Shown one piece after another: positions 47,501 to 54,900 of a DNA stretch of 64,000 nucleotides. Both the position numbers and the translations under genes were made by a program. The DNA comes from Moraxella oculi (GTDB taxonomy: Bacteria; Pseudomonadota; Gammaproteobacteria; Pseudomonadales; Moraxellaceae). The notes under the pieces are model-generated. The model was not told the origin of the DNA, made no database searches, and saw only the letters and a program-made list of their open reading frames with translations. Each line of letters starts with the position of its first letter. The first letter of the stretch is position 1. The stretch covers positions 1-64,000 of the forward strand of contig NZ_JAMBAQ010000005.1 of assembly GCF_023336735.1 (NCBI RefSeq), written 5' to 3'.

Positions 47501-48493
47501 ATGCCTTATGAGTCAGATTGTGATGAGTTGAGTTTGATTGATTATCATGCTTGGAATGATGTCATACCAAATGCAGATTTTTTTGGGGAATGTCAAACAA
47601 GCTTTACTTCACTGGTTGATCGGCTTGAAAGATCAAGGTCAAGGCTGGTCGGTCATTCTGATTATGGTGAGGTAGTGTTGGTGGGCATGACTGATGAGAC
47701 CGTGGTTGATGACATTCGTCATACTTTCATGCGCGGCTTGACAGCAGGGGATTTTTTGCATCAAGTACTACAAAAAGTGCCAGTGCAAGGCGAACCAAGT
47801 CAAATTTTGCAAAACATCAGTCGGACGGTGGATGAAGTCGCACGCCTGATGGGATTGACCGAATACATGAGTCAAAAAGCCCAAAAGTTACCCAATCATG
47901 AGATGACTGATGATAAGAATACGCCGCATCGCCAGCTGGTGCTGTGGATTGATGAGATCATTCATGCACCATTTGCAGCATCTGGTATGTCCTTATGTTC
48001 ACTGAATGTCAAAAACAGCGTTCGTGAGCTTGGTTTTTTGCTCGGCATCAAGCAAGGGTTTGGTATTGATGAGTTGAATGCGGTATTTGCTAAGTATTGC
48101 GATAAGCCCATGTCGCTTTTTGATGACAAAAATCGGTGTTGCTATCGTCATCTAAAGGGTGAGATTGACTTGATGTATGAGCATGATGGTAGGTTTTATA
48201 TTCTTGATTACAAATCAAATTTTCTAGGAAGTTTGCTACAAGACTACCATCCATCTGCCATGAATGATGCGATGGATGCGGCAGGCTATTGGTTGCAAGC
48301 TGCCATCTATCAGGTAGCACTACACCGTTTATTAAAAATGCGTATCAGTGATTATGTGGGTAATGAGCATAAGTATTTGGGTTCGGTTGAATATTTGTTC
48401 TTGCGGGGTATTACCAATGATCATTCATTGGGGCGACTGGTGTGGGAGGTGCCAATCGAACTTGTGAGACATTTGGATAACTTATTGAGTTGA
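44579..48493 (+). CDS. recB: Exodeoxyribonuclease V beta subunit RecB
   Basis: RecB is the 3'-5' helicase and nuclease of RecBCD. The 1304-residue protein has Walker A IEASAGTGKTWTLT near residues 30-43, the DESQDVNGAQ Walker B, LVGDPKQAIYRFRGGD, and late helicase motifs SGVNLMTIHQSKGLEFP and LAYVALTRASEQVYV. The C-terminal nuclease keeps GEIDLMYEHDGRFYILDYKSN with the metal-binding Asp, Asp and Lys, so it should be active. The start is uncertain among TTG 44573, ATG 44579 and ATG 44588. Confidence 0.94.
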   Translation: MNEMTNSTTPTTSTTTLPAIACTLKGAYLIEASAGTGKTWTLTGIILRLLVEEKYAPERIVATTFTRAAAAEMQERIQERLVVFYRYLNWIKSKQSLHDSWFDASMDIQERLDDIVSQASMANVEGFEDPINVHLIGYLLNQDVKDFDEAIRRVGLLLATLDKLFVGTLDSLAQKWLKEFSAEIGHRSKMDILYDSADMTTAIIHDALRHTHAHVMTQEPRLYELIRHSNIFSDVKKAYESVNLTMQFFGVPIDEIDQIDDEFLKVLQGKVDEFLQTELSSIQAFADKDYRTSVGVNGRNALMNGWHHLFEIVELLRQFGINAINHLQESHIKWLDAIDDAIEKDKFFNKKHDECAKQTLMTFIEKHVSDLEGIYQQIKELPSQYRRYLYRKIALEVQQKIPAWLENQRKTTFTIQMNRLNEALKSNPNLARHIRHHYPVALIDESQDVNGAQVELIHQVYLSKMIRQAKTKKVDDQASSRGFLLLVGDPKQAIYRFRGGDVANYNYMKSMGVSHENDQPIINQDLTLTVNRRSNGALIESLNSWFSGGENNCHADLGDGIYYQKITAHNQTQRVSWQSSKQQLPSYLGHLPFAVLQASNDSEHDMLEMLTWHINSLLQGKHTIQTSNGQRAIQPNDIAVLSGRHVDLSNIKACLDALHIPSIAAREVNVFQTKAGLDIHTLLLACMEMGNVEKLGRLLTSSLFGQSIDEAMAILGGDDDGNDAIEHKNNRAVQDKQKQELLIYLNKIFDKWRLFGITDALNFALSTYPFSHQAESLWLAIAPLGERYLADVWQILQLVGEQAHLPQLAFFEWYEASMMAGLEVPDDYKRQALPSESGVNLMTIHQSKGLEFPIVYVLGLDKAVSANNTVFYPYSNEQFQRRISPTPHQSKKENHYKELDQKESLDEKKRLAYVALTRASEQVYVVTQELRQKKQLDLRPLFLWCETTDITLTMPSRMQNQMDWLNLDAQDYIKMPYESDCDELSLIDYHAWNDVIPNADFFGECQTSFTSLVDRLERSRSRLVGHSDYGEVVLVGMTDETVVDDIRHTFMRGLTAGDFLHQVLQKVPVQGEPSQILQNISRTVDEVARLMGLTEYMSQKAQKLPNHEMTDDKNTPHRQLVLWIDEIIHAPFAASGMSLCSLNVKNSVRELGFLLGIKQGFGIDELNAVFAKYCDKPMSLFDDKNRCCYRHLKGEIDLMYEHDGRFYILDYKSNFLGSLLQDYHPSAMNDAMDAAGYWLQAAIYQVALHRLLKMRISDYVGNEHKYLGSVEYLFLRGITNDHSLGRLVWEVPIELVRHLDNLLS

Positions 48494-48501
48494 GTGTGAC
48501 T

Positions 48502-50487
48502 ATGATTAATACATCCATCATCGATCGTTATGTCAGCATGCGTATTGACGAAAATGAACATTGGTATGGTGCCAAAAACATGCTGACAAACACTGCTCGT
48601 CTAAACAAACAAGAAGTCAGTCTATTTCACGCATTAAGCTTTGCTGGTATGTTGTCATTGTCAGAAGGGCATACTGTTACAATGGTGCCAAAAGACAAAA
48701 AAAATGTCTGGGAGTGTCTTTTATCCCCCATTCAAACATATTTGGAGTCATCTTTTGCAGATCATGCTGATCTGGTTGATTTTAAGGAAGTGCTTGCCAG
48801 CATTGAGGAGTATGCTGATGATGCAGCGGGGCTGTCTGAACTGATTGATTGCCATGTGCGTGATTTTTTGAATGTTCTCAATCACACTGGTAACACGGCT
48901 CATCAAAGGCGGCTTTATGAGGTGTTTTTGATCATGTTGCGAGCGTATTACTTGATTCAAGTCGTCTTAAAAGATGATGTTGATCGATTGGTTAATGCTT
49001 TGCAGGCGAGTCGTTTTTTCGCTCATCATGATCAAATTGCAATCGGTACGCCAATCATTTATAAAAATACTGATGAGGTGCTCTGCCTATGGTCCAATCG
49101 TGCTTATCATGCAGAAAAGATGACGATTGGGCATATTGAACGCATTTGTGGAGGGGAGGTTGGATATTTTGATGCAACCAATTTGCCACAAGAGCTTAAT
49201 GAGGCACAAAAACAAGCGATACAAATGGTCAGTAGGCAGCCATTTGCCATCATCACAGGTGGCCCTGGCACAGGAAAGACCTTTACAGTAGCACAGATTG
49301 TGGTGGCGTTAGTCACACAAAATCCAGACATTGAGTTGGCATTGGCAGCCCCAACAGGAAAGGCGGCACAGCGTATGAGCGAATCATTAACCAATTCATT
49401 AAAAAACAGTGCCGTCAACATCAACTTGCCAGAGCCAAAAACCATTCATCGACTTCTAGGCATTGGTGAAAATGCCTTGCCACGATATCATGAAGGCAAT
49501 CCGTTATCGCATGATGTCATCATTGTAGATGAAGCATCAATGTTGGGCATGGAGCTGTCTTGTCATCTGCTATCGGCAGTGAAGACTGGTGCAAGACTGA
49601 TTTTACTGGGTGATGCGCATCAACTGGCAGCGGTGGAAGCAGGGGCGGTATTGTCAGATTTATGTCGTGTGCCCTCTTTGTACTCGCATCGCGTTCATCT
49701 TGTGGAGTCAAGGCGTTTTGATGCTCATTCTGCGGTCGGTAAGCTGGCAACGCTCATCAATGAAGCTTGTGATGATGGCAATAAATCACTACAAGTGCTG
49801 GCACTGGTGCATGAGCATGAGGCATTGACTTTTAATGACATCGCCAAAAATGTTGACTATTACCATCAGTTGTGCGAGGGTTATGAACGCTATTTCCAAG
49901 CCACCAAAAAGTTATTATTCGGCTTTGATGAATTGTCTGATGATGCACGGCAGTTCAAGATCAAAGAGTTGATGGAGGTTTTGAATCAATACCGCATTTT
50001 AACCGCTTCCCATGTCGGCACGGCAGGCGATGCAAGCATTAATAACTTCATTGCCAAACGGCATAAGCGATACTTAAAAAACACCATGGCAACATCAGCG
50101 TGGTATCACGGGAGGGTGGTGATGGTGCAGGTCAATCGCTATGATTTGGGACTGTTTAATGGCGATGTCGGCGTGTGCGTGCAGCAACAAGGGGAGTTGG
50201 CGGTGTATTTTGATGGCAATGTCCTAAAAAAAGTGTCAGTTGCCATGCTTGGTGGCGATACGGTAGCAACTGCTTACGCCATCACAGTGCATAAGTCGCA
50301 AGGATCGGAGTTTGAAAGGGTGTCGGTGGTATTTGATGATATGCATGCTCGGTTGCTTTGTAAGGAGTTGATTTATACCGCTGTTACTCGTGCTAAAAAG
50401 CAAGTAAGCATTCATGCAACTTTGCATGCTTTACAACTGGCGGTTACCACGCCAACCATCAGAAGTACAGGGCTTGGTGTTTTATAA
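48502..50487 (+). CDS. recD: Exodeoxyribonuclease V alpha subunit RecD
   Basis: RecD is the 5'-3' helicase of RecBCD. The 661-residue protein has Walker A TGGPGTGKTFTVAQI near residue 250, AAPTGKAAQRMSESL, IVDEASMLGMEL and the C-terminal AYAITVHKSQGSEFERV and YTAVTRAKKQVSIH motifs. ATG 48502 is chosen; GTG 48496 and TTG 48490 are alternatives, the last overlapping the recB stop. It closes the recC-recB-recD operon and converges on dusB with 16 bp between stops and no terminator seen. Confidence 0.94.
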   Translation: MINTSIIDRYVSMRIDENEHWYGAKNMLTNTARLNKQEVSLFHALSFAGMLSLSEGHTVTMVPKDKKNVWECLLSPIQTYLESSFADHADLVDFKEVLASIEEYADDAAGLSELIDCHVRDFLNVLNHTGNTAHQRRLYEVFLIMLRAYYLIQVVLKDDVDRLVNALQASRFFAHHDQIAIGTPIIYKNTDEVLCLWSNRAYHAEKMTIGHIERICGGEVGYFDATNLPQELNEAQKQAIQMVSRQPFAIITGGPGTGKTFTVAQIVVALVTQNPDIELALAAPTGKAAQRMSESLTNSLKNSAVNINLPEPKTIHRLLGIGENALPRYHEGNPLSHDVIIVDEASMLGMELSCHLLSAVKTGARLILLGDAHQLAAVEAGAVLSDLCRVPSLYSHRVHLVESRRFDAHSAVGKLATLINEACDDGNKSLQVLALVHEHEALTFNDIAKNVDYYHQLCEGYERYFQATKKLLFGFDELSDDARQFKIKELMEVLNQYRILTASHVGTAGDASINNFIAKRHKRYLKNTMATSAWYHGRVVMVQVNRYDLGLFNGDVGVCVQQQGELAVYFDGNVLKKVSVAMLGGDTVATAYAITVHKSQGSEFERVSVVFDDMHARLLCKELIYTAVTRAKKQVSIHATLHALQLAVTTPTIRSTGLGVL

Positions 50488-50503
50488 CCGTATCGGAGCG
50501 TTG

Positions 50504-51535
50504 CTACTGTGGCTGCTGCAAAAATTTTTTGACCACCTCAAACTGCTTTGTAGTCGTTTCTTCTTGGTACATTGCTTCACGAAAAGCATTTGAGTTTGGC
50601 AATCCGCCTGTATACCATGCGATGTGCTTTCGTGCGATTCGACAGCCTGAATATTCGCCATAAAAACGGTAGAGTTCTTCAAGATGTGATAGTACGATTT
50701 GCCGAAGTTCATCGATGTTTGGGGGTGCTAATAATTCGCCGGTGCTTAAATAATGAATGATGTCCCTAAAAATCCAAGGTTTGCCTTGTGCAGCACGCCC
50801 AATCATCACCGCATCCGCCCCTGTTTTTTCGTACACTGCTTTGGCTTTTTCTGGGCTGTCTATGTCGCCATTGACGATGATGGGAATGTCAACCTCTTGC
50901 TTGACTTGGGCGATAAGTTCATAGCGAGCATGACCTGTATAAAAATCTTCACGCGTGCGTCCGTGAATGGCGATGGCGGCAATGCCAGCATCTTGAGCGA
51001 TTTGGGCGATTTTTAGAATATTTTCTTGACCATTGGCAAAGCCTAGGCGTGTCTTTAAAGTTACTGGTACATCAACAGCATCGACAGCAGTCTGTAACAA
51101 TTGTTTTACCAAAGATTCGTCTTGTAGTAGTGCTGAACCTGCTAATTTTTTACACACTTTTTTGGCAGGGCAACCCATATTGATATCCACCATTTGTGCA
51201 CCGTTGGCCACTTGAAAACGAGCTGCTTCAGCCAGTTTGTCAGGCTCAGCCCCAGCAATTTGAGCTGAAATTGGTGCGATTTCTCCATGAAAATTTGCCC
51301 GGTATAATGATTTTTTGCGTGCATACAACGCTGTGTCGGCGATGATCATCTCACTGACCGCATGACCTGCTCCAAAAGATTTACACAGCCTGCGAAAAGG
51401 ATTGTCGGTAACGCCTGCCATAGGGGCGACAATTAGGCGATTTTTTATTTCCAAACCGCCTATTTTTAAAGGTGTGAGGAGGGCATGGGTGTTTTTTTGA
51501 GCTGTTGGCTCGGTGGTGCTTGGAGGTTTTGGCAT
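50504..51535 (-). CDS. dusB: tRNA-dihydrouridine synthase B
   Basis: DusB is a flavoenzyme that reduces uridine to dihydrouridine in tRNA (U17 in E. coli). The 343-residue protein has APMAGVTDNPFRRLC, the diagnostic DINMGCPAKKVCKKLAGSALLQ with the catalytic Cys, and the FMN-binding VNGDIDSPEKAKAVYEKTGADAVMIGRAAQG. A polar N-terminal tail of about 20 residues precedes the barrel. fis, the common partner of dusB, is not adjacent. The gene's 5' end faces the prophage remnant. Confidence 0.94.
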   Translation of the reverse strand: MPKPPSTTEPTAQKNTHALLTPLKIGGLEIKNRLIVAPMAGVTDNPFRRLCKSFGAGHAVSEMIIADTALYARKKSLYRANFHGEIAPISAQIAGAEPDKLAEAARFQVANGAQMVDINMGCPAKKVCKKLAGSALLQDESLVKQLLQTAVDAVDVPVTLKTRLGFANGQENILKIAQIAQDAGIAAIAIHGRTREDFYTGHARYELIAQVKQEVDIPIIVNGDIDSPEKAKAVYEKTGADAVMIGRAAQGKPWIFRDIIHYLSTGELLAPPNIDELRQIVLSHLEELYRFYGEYSGCRIARKHIAWYTGGLPNSNAFREAMYQEETTTKQFEVVKKFLQQPQ

Positions 51536-52098
51536 GTTGCGGTAATTGTTAAATTGTTAATTAAGTGGTTGCCGTAAATTTGTGTGTGATGAGGGCAAAT
51601 CAGTCGTGTGATGATGGTTGGTAACTAACGGACTTCTTGCCAAATTTTCGATTTTAACAAAGCAGTGGGTTTTAGTAAAGGATATTTATAAAAAGAAATG
51701 TTCAATAAGCCTTAAAATCACAAGGGAAAAATCAAGCCAAAAATGATTTGCCGTTTGAGATGGAATGGCATGTGGTGTACTAAAAAATGCTGTTGCTGTC
51801 ATATCTAAAAGTAACGAAAAAAATACTAATTAGTAGGGGTTGATGATGATTGTGATGAGTAAGTATTTTTTGAGGGTAAAAGTTTTGTAAACCAAGTCTT
51901 AAAATGATTTCGTCTAAGTCTGATTAAAAAATTTAGGCAGACCCCCCCCTTCAAAAAGCTCTGCCCAAAATACTGGTATTTTTTTGGGCGAACGGATTGA
52001 TAAATTTACAAAATAGTTGCTTTATAATTTCCAAACCATTTTTTATTTCAAAAACCCCGCTTTACGAAGTGGGGCTTTTTATTACCCCAAGAAAACCC
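51536..52098. other. Gene-free left flank of the prophage remnant
   Basis: No gene is seen in these 563 bases. The first part should hold the dusB promoter. Further on, an eight-C run (51942-51949) lies in the loop of GGCAGA and TCTGCC, and GCCCAAAA at 51963-51970 pairs with TTTTGGGC at 51982-51989. Integrase and capsid genes that would be expected here are absent, which suggests a deletion. Confidence 0.5.
52055..52080 (+). terminator. Phage terminator before the tail completion gene
   Basis: CCCCGCTT and AAGTGGGG form an 8-bp stem (one G-T) with TACG as loop, followed by CTTTTTATT. Confidence 0.7.
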
Positions 52099-52467
52099 AT
52101 GAACGCAAGCACCCTAATCTACACCGTCCTATCGCCTTTGGTGGCAGGACAAGTCTATCCGCATCTGATCCCAGAGACGGCAGACGACACGCCACCTTAT
52201 ATCATCTACCAAATCATCTCAACACTGCCCATCACCACGCTAGACGGCATCACCCATCATGAGCGAGTGCGTGTGCAGATTGATGTTTATCATGATGATT
52301 ATGATGGGCTTTTGGCGTTGTATGGTCAGGTTTTGGATAAATTTGACCAATTACCGATGAGTGAACATGACGGCACTCATTTTAGTGTCGATGAGGGCTT
52401 GTATCGTGCCAGCATCGATGTATTTTTTAACCACCAAACCAAACCAAATCAGCCAAACGAGGAGTAA
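52099..52467 (+). CDS. Phage tail completion protein, DUF3168-like
   Basis: The 122-residue protein fits the DUF3168/tail-terminator family: PPYIIYQIISTLPITTLDG near the N-terminus, then RVRVQIDVYHDDYDGLLALYGQVLDKF. Such proteins cap the tail tube and join it to the head. ATG 52099 lies after the terminator and gives the family start (MNASTLIYTVLSPLVAGQVYP). The longer open frame from 51997 would run through that hairpin. It is followed after 3 bp by the tail tube gene. Confidence 0.75.
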   Translation: MNASTLIYTVLSPLVAGQVYPHLIPETADDTPPYIIYQIISTLPITTLDGITHHERVRVQIDVYHDDYDGLLALYGQVLDKFDQLPMSEHDGTHFSVDEGLYRASIDVFFNHQTKPNQPNEE

Positions 52468-52470
52468 TAT

Positions 52471-52899
52471 ATGGCTAAAAATGTCGCCAATCTACTTGAC
52501 AGCTTTTATACGCTGTCTGTATCAACCACCGAAGATGATTTCAAAAAAGTCGAGCATCTGCAAAAATGTGCCGTCCCCACCGAAGAAAAGGTGATGGATG
52601 AAGTTACCGCCACCGATGATAAGCGTACCGTCAAAGCGGTGGTGGATTTTAAAGAGGAGTCGGAGATTGAGTTTGAATTTGTCCACGAACCCAACGACGA
52701 AGGACAAAAAATCATCAACACCGCTTTTGAGTCAGGGGCAGAGCTTAATTTTAAGCTTGAGTTTGTTAAAGCCACCAGCGAGGGACGAAAGTTTAAAGGC
52801 ATCATCTCCAAGCTTACCCTAGACAACGAAGACACTAAGAAAAAACTGCGTAAAACAGGCACCATCTCCATCACAGGCGATGTCGGCAAAATCGGCTAA
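52471..52899 (+). CDS. Phage major tail tube protein
   Basis: The 142-residue acidic protein has the size and composition of tail tube proteins related to lambda gpV and TP901-1 major tail protein. It has an N-terminal region with LSVSTTEDDFKKVEHLQ and beta-rich segments such as VDFKEESEIEFEFV, LNFKLEFVKA and the GISITGDV-like ending (here GTISITGDVGKIG). GAGGAG precedes the ATG. Position between the tail completion gene and the chaperone genes agrees with the assignment. Confidence 0.8.
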   Translation: MAKNVANLLDSFYTLSVSTTEDDFKKVEHLQKCAVPTEEKVMDEVTATDDKRTVKAVVDFKEESEIEFEFVHEPNDEGQKIINTAFESGAELNFKLEFVKATSEGRKFKGIISKLTLDNEDTKKKLRKTGTISITGDVGKIG

Positions 52900-52934
52900 C
52901 TCAAACAGTGCATTCATACAACAAGGAAAACCCA

Positions 52935-53258
52935 ATGAAAAAATCTACTTTACTTAATCAAATCAAATCCCTAAGCAAGCCAACGCAGGTCAGCATTGAT
53001 GGCATTGATGAGCCGTTGTTCATTCGTCGCATCAGCGTCGCCGAGCAAAGCAAGCTTGCCAAATTGGCAGACGACCAAACAGCGGCTGCTGTGGCATTGG
53101 TGCTGTATGGCGTGTGCGATGAAAAAGGTGAGCGTCTGTTTGAGGATGCTGATGCCAAAGACATTGAAGCATTGGACTCAAAGACTGTCGGACACATCGT
53201 TGAGGCGGTCAGTCGAGTCAACTTTGGCACGGTGGAGATGGCAGAAAAAAACTCATAG
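52935..53258 (+). CDS. Phage tail assembly chaperone (gpG-like)
   Basis: The 107-residue protein is expected to coat the tape-measure protein before tail polymerisation, as lambda gpG does. AAGGAA gives a good ribosome-binding site for ATG 52935. The last codons, GAA-AAA-AAC-TCA-TAG, contain the slippery heptamer A-AAA-AAC at 53246-53252. A fraction of ribosomes should slip back one base here and continue into the next frame, producing a gpGT-like fusion of about 218 residues. Gene order (tail tube before, tape measure after) is exactly that of lambda-type tails. Confidence 0.83.
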   Translation: MKKSTLLNQIKSLSKPTQVSIDGIDEPLFIRRISVAEQSKLAKLADDQTAAAVALVLYGVCDEKGERLFEDADAKDIEALDSKTVGHIVEAVSRVNFGTVEMAEKNS

Positions 53259-53275
53259 CCGACGCTCATCGTCGG
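53246..53275 (+). promoter_or_regulatory. Programmed -1 ribosomal frameshift signal
   Basis: The heptamer A-AAA-AAC (53246-53252) is in the correct zero frame. A 6-nt spacer follows, then a 6-bp perfect stem (CCGACG 53259-53264 with CGTCGG 53270-53275) and a 5-nt loop. This is the standard arrangement. Confidence 0.8.
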
Positions 53276-53590
53276 TTTTTGTTTAAATTGGCATTGGCAC
53301 TGGGGCGGACGGTAGGCGAGCTAGAACACAGCTTATCTTATGAAGAGCTTATCTGCTGGCAAGCCTACGACCGCCTAGACCCCTTTGGTGGGTATCGCCA
53401 AGACATTCAAACCGCTCATCTTTTGTATGCCAAATTGGGCAATGATGACAACACCATCACAGACTTTCTGCCCATTGATCCAAATCCCATGACTGATGAG
53501 ATGCGTGAATGGTATGAGCTAGAAAAGCAAAAGGCAGAGCTACAACGCCAGATGGAGCGAACGCTAGCAATGTTTAACCGCTTAGGTTGA
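53252..53590 (+). CDS. Tail assembly chaperone, -1 frameshift extension (gpT-like)
   Basis: This frame has no good start of its own. The protein joins the upstream product after ...EMAEKN by a -1 slip and continues LIADAHRRFLFKLALALGRT for 112 residues to the stop. The content (GRTVGELEHSLSYEELICWQAYDRLDPFG) is typical of T-domain proteins that link the chaperone to the tail tube. The stop of the zero frame lies within the six-base spacer before the stem-loop. A TTG at 53279 with no ribosome-binding site is the only alternative start. Confidence 0.8.
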   Translation, partial: LIADAHRRFLFKLALALGRTVGELEHSLSYEELICWQAYDRLDPFGGYRQDIQTAHLLYAKLGNDDNTITDFLPIDPNPMTDEMREWYELEKQKAELQRQMERTLAMFNRLG

Positions 53591-53615
53591 AAAAGGATAA
53601 GTTTTTGGGTATGAT
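53587..53615 (+). promoter_or_regulatory. Promoter of the moron gene with overlapping palindrome
   Basis: TTGAAA at 53587-53592 and TATGAT at 53610-53615 are 17 bp apart. The -10 lies inside an inverted repeat (53602-53637, arms of about 17 with two mismatched positions and a GT centre), as expected for an operator. Confidence 0.6.
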
Positions 53616-53651
53616 ACAGTTGTATCGTATCCAAAAATTTAAGGGTTGTTT

Positions 53652-54197
53652 ATGAAAAATCGTTTTCTTGCTGGCTTGACCCTACTTTTAGCCACTTTAA
53701 CGCCTAGCTTTGCCAAAACCAATGTCCATAAGAGTGATTTTGATGGTTCAGTTACTATTATAACAGAGCCTTCTTGGGTTGAATGTCCACAATCAAAAAT
53801 GATGTGTCCCTTAATTGGTTATGCGTGGAGCGATGGCGAACTTGGCGAACAGTACGCAACTTTAATCATTGAAATTAATGATAGTTGGCTAAAATCATAC
53901 CAAAGGATCAATAGATTAAAGTTGAATATTGATGGCGAAGTTACAGAGCTAAATAAACTTACACCCAACCAACCGACCAATTATTCACATAACCAAATTT
54001 CTACAATATCTAAGGATTATTTTGTTATTCCATTGGATAAACTACATTCCTTTGAAACTGCAACCAGTATAAAAATGCAAGTTGCCACCGATAAAGGGTT
54101 GTATGATATGATTTATAAGGGTGGCAAAAAACAAACCAGAGCAAACAAAATGCTGTCTGAGTTTATGTCTACTCTTGAACAGAATAAGCAAAAATAA
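53652..54197 (+). CDS. Exported prophage protein, probable moron
   Basis: I do not recognise a named gene. The 181-residue protein has a signal peptide (cleavage likely after PSFA) and a mature domain with two nearby Cys (WVECPQSKMMCPL), which could form a disulphide in the periplasm. The domain looks beta-rich and ends with a charged helix. It has its own promoter and terminator and lies between the tail chaperone and tape-measure genes, the classic layout for a moron, a gene expressed from the prophage for the host's benefit. Similar secreted proteins occur in this position in Acinetobacter-type prophages, as far as I recall. ATG 53652 follows AAGGG by six bases. Confidence 0.72.
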   Translation: MKNRFLAGLTLLLATLTPSFAKTNVHKSDFDGSVTIITEPSWVECPQSKMMCPLIGYAWSDGELGEQYATLIIEINDSWLKSYQRINRLKLNIDGEVTELNKLTPNQPTNYSHNQISTISKDYFVIPLDKLHSFETATSIKMQVATDKGLYDMIYKGGKKQTRANKMLSEFMSTLEQNKQK

Positions 54198-54217
54198 CTG
54201 TTAGTTGGTTGCAAAAT

Positions 54218-54249
54218 AAAGCCCCCAAATCAACAGAATTGGGGGCTTT
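54218..54249. terminator. Bidirectional terminator between moron and Arc-like gene
   Basis: AAAGCCCCCAA pairs with TTGGGGGCTTT in an 11-bp stem with a 10-nt loop. The minus-strand side continues with a T-rich tail, so it may serve both converging genes. Confidence 0.8.
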
Positions 54250-54321
54250 GGCGTTCTTGACGCTCTGTTGGGTATTGTAACATAAATTCTGGTAAAAACA
54301 AAGAAACTTGAGAATATCAAA

Positions 54322-54684
54322 TTAAATCGTACTACACCCCTTATGTATCAATGCTTGTGCGAATTTCTCATCAATTGTACACCGTAAGGCGTGGTAACTT
54401 AACACCCAAGTATCATTAAAAGGATTTTTTTGCACCTTGATGTCTTTATACTGAGACTGCATAAGACCAATGACAATATCATGCAGATGAACTGTCATGG
54501 CTGGCTCTGTCATGTCATTATAACCATATATCTCATTTTCGACAATGGTATTAAATGTTGTTTCAAGCCGTGCCACAATGTCAGCCGTCATGGTGCGATT
54601 ATGTTTTTCTGCTGATTGATTAAGTTTATCTTTAAGTTCGTGCGGTAGGCGAATTTTGAAATCCACATTTAAATGCTGACCCAT
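54322..54684 (-). CDS. Arc-like ribbon-helix-helix DNA-binding protein
   Basis: The first 50 or so of 120 residues form an Arc/Mnt-type ribbon-helix-helix domain: a strand in DFKIRLPHELKDKLNQSAEKH followed by NRTMTADIVARLE. Phage Arc represses the antirepressor gene, and this gene stands divergent from an antirepressor, separated by 216 bp of regulatory DNA. The C-terminal 70 residues are an unrecognised domain, possibly for oligomerisation or ligand sensing. The promoter appears to overlap that of the antirepressor on the opposite strand (TTATAA and TATGAT, weak). Confidence 0.85.
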   Translation of the reverse strand: MGQHLNVDFKIRLPHELKDKLNQSAEKHNRTMTADIVARLETTFNTIVENEIYGYNDMTEPAMTVHLHDIVIGLMQSQYKDIKVQKNPFNDTWVLSYHALRCTIDEKFAQALIHKGCSTI

Positions 54685-54703
54685 ATCAATAACCTTGCTT
54701 ATG

Positions 54704-54733
54704 TTAAGGTGTGGTCATATGTCCACACCTTAA
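54704..54733. promoter_or_regulatory. 30-bp near-perfect palindrome in the arc leader
   Basis: Eleven-base arms (TTAAGGTGTGG and CCACACCTTAA) flank a CATATG centre, with one mismatched pair. It sits about 20 bp upstream of the Arc-like start codon. It could be an operator or a leader hairpin; read on the plus strand it is followed by a T run and could also end transcription. Confidence 0.65.
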
Positions 54734-54751
54734 AATTTTTTAAAAAAATAC

Positions 54752-54797
54752 TTGACTTAACCCTAGTGGGGTTGTATCATATATCCCCAGTAGGGTT
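54752..54797 (+). promoter_or_regulatory. Antirepressor promoter with paired operators
   Basis: TTGACT (54752-54757) and TATCAT (54775-54780) are 17 bp apart. Two copies of the motif AACCCTAsTGGGGwT flank the -10 in inverted orientation (54759-54773 and, on the other strand, 54783-54797), matching at 13 of 15 positions, with centres 24 bp apart. Confidence 0.68.
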
Positions 54798-54829
54798 ATT
54801 ATAATATAGCCTGAATTTTAAAGCAATAA

Positions 54830-54867
54830 AAATCCCTTGCCGTCTTTGGTCGGAAAGCAAGGGATTT
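54830..54867 (+). ncRNA. C4-like leader RNA of the antirepressor
   Basis: The leader folds into an 11-bp perfect stem (AAATCCCTTGC with GCAAGGGATTT) with a 16-nt loop. The loop segment CTTTG-gt-CGG can pair with CCG-taa-CAAAG at 54879-54889, which overlaps the ribosome-binding site. This matches the logic of C4 antisense RNA of phages P1/P7, encoded in the ant leader and silencing its translation. Class membership is inferred from position and complementarity only. Confidence 0.5.
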
Positions 54868-54887
54868 AGAAATATCAACCGTAACAA

Positions 54888-54900
54888 AGGAAATATTCCT
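54888..54900 (+). promoter_or_regulatory. Hairpin masking the antirepressor ribosome-binding site
   Basis: AGGAA-ATA-TTCCT is a 5-bp stem that holds the Shine-Dalgarno sequence and ends at the base before the start codon. Confidence 0.5.

Noticed and set aside
51942-51949. Eight-C run as a phase-variation tract
   Set aside because: It lies in gene-free DNA with no promoter or coding frame nearby that it could switch.
51997-52098. Upstream extension of the tail completion protein
   Set aside because: The extra 34 codons run through a terminator hairpin and do not resemble the family.
53279-53590. Stand-alone gene starting at TTG
   Set aside because: There is no ribosome-binding site, and the same frame is open back through the slippery heptamer; the frameshift extension explains it better.
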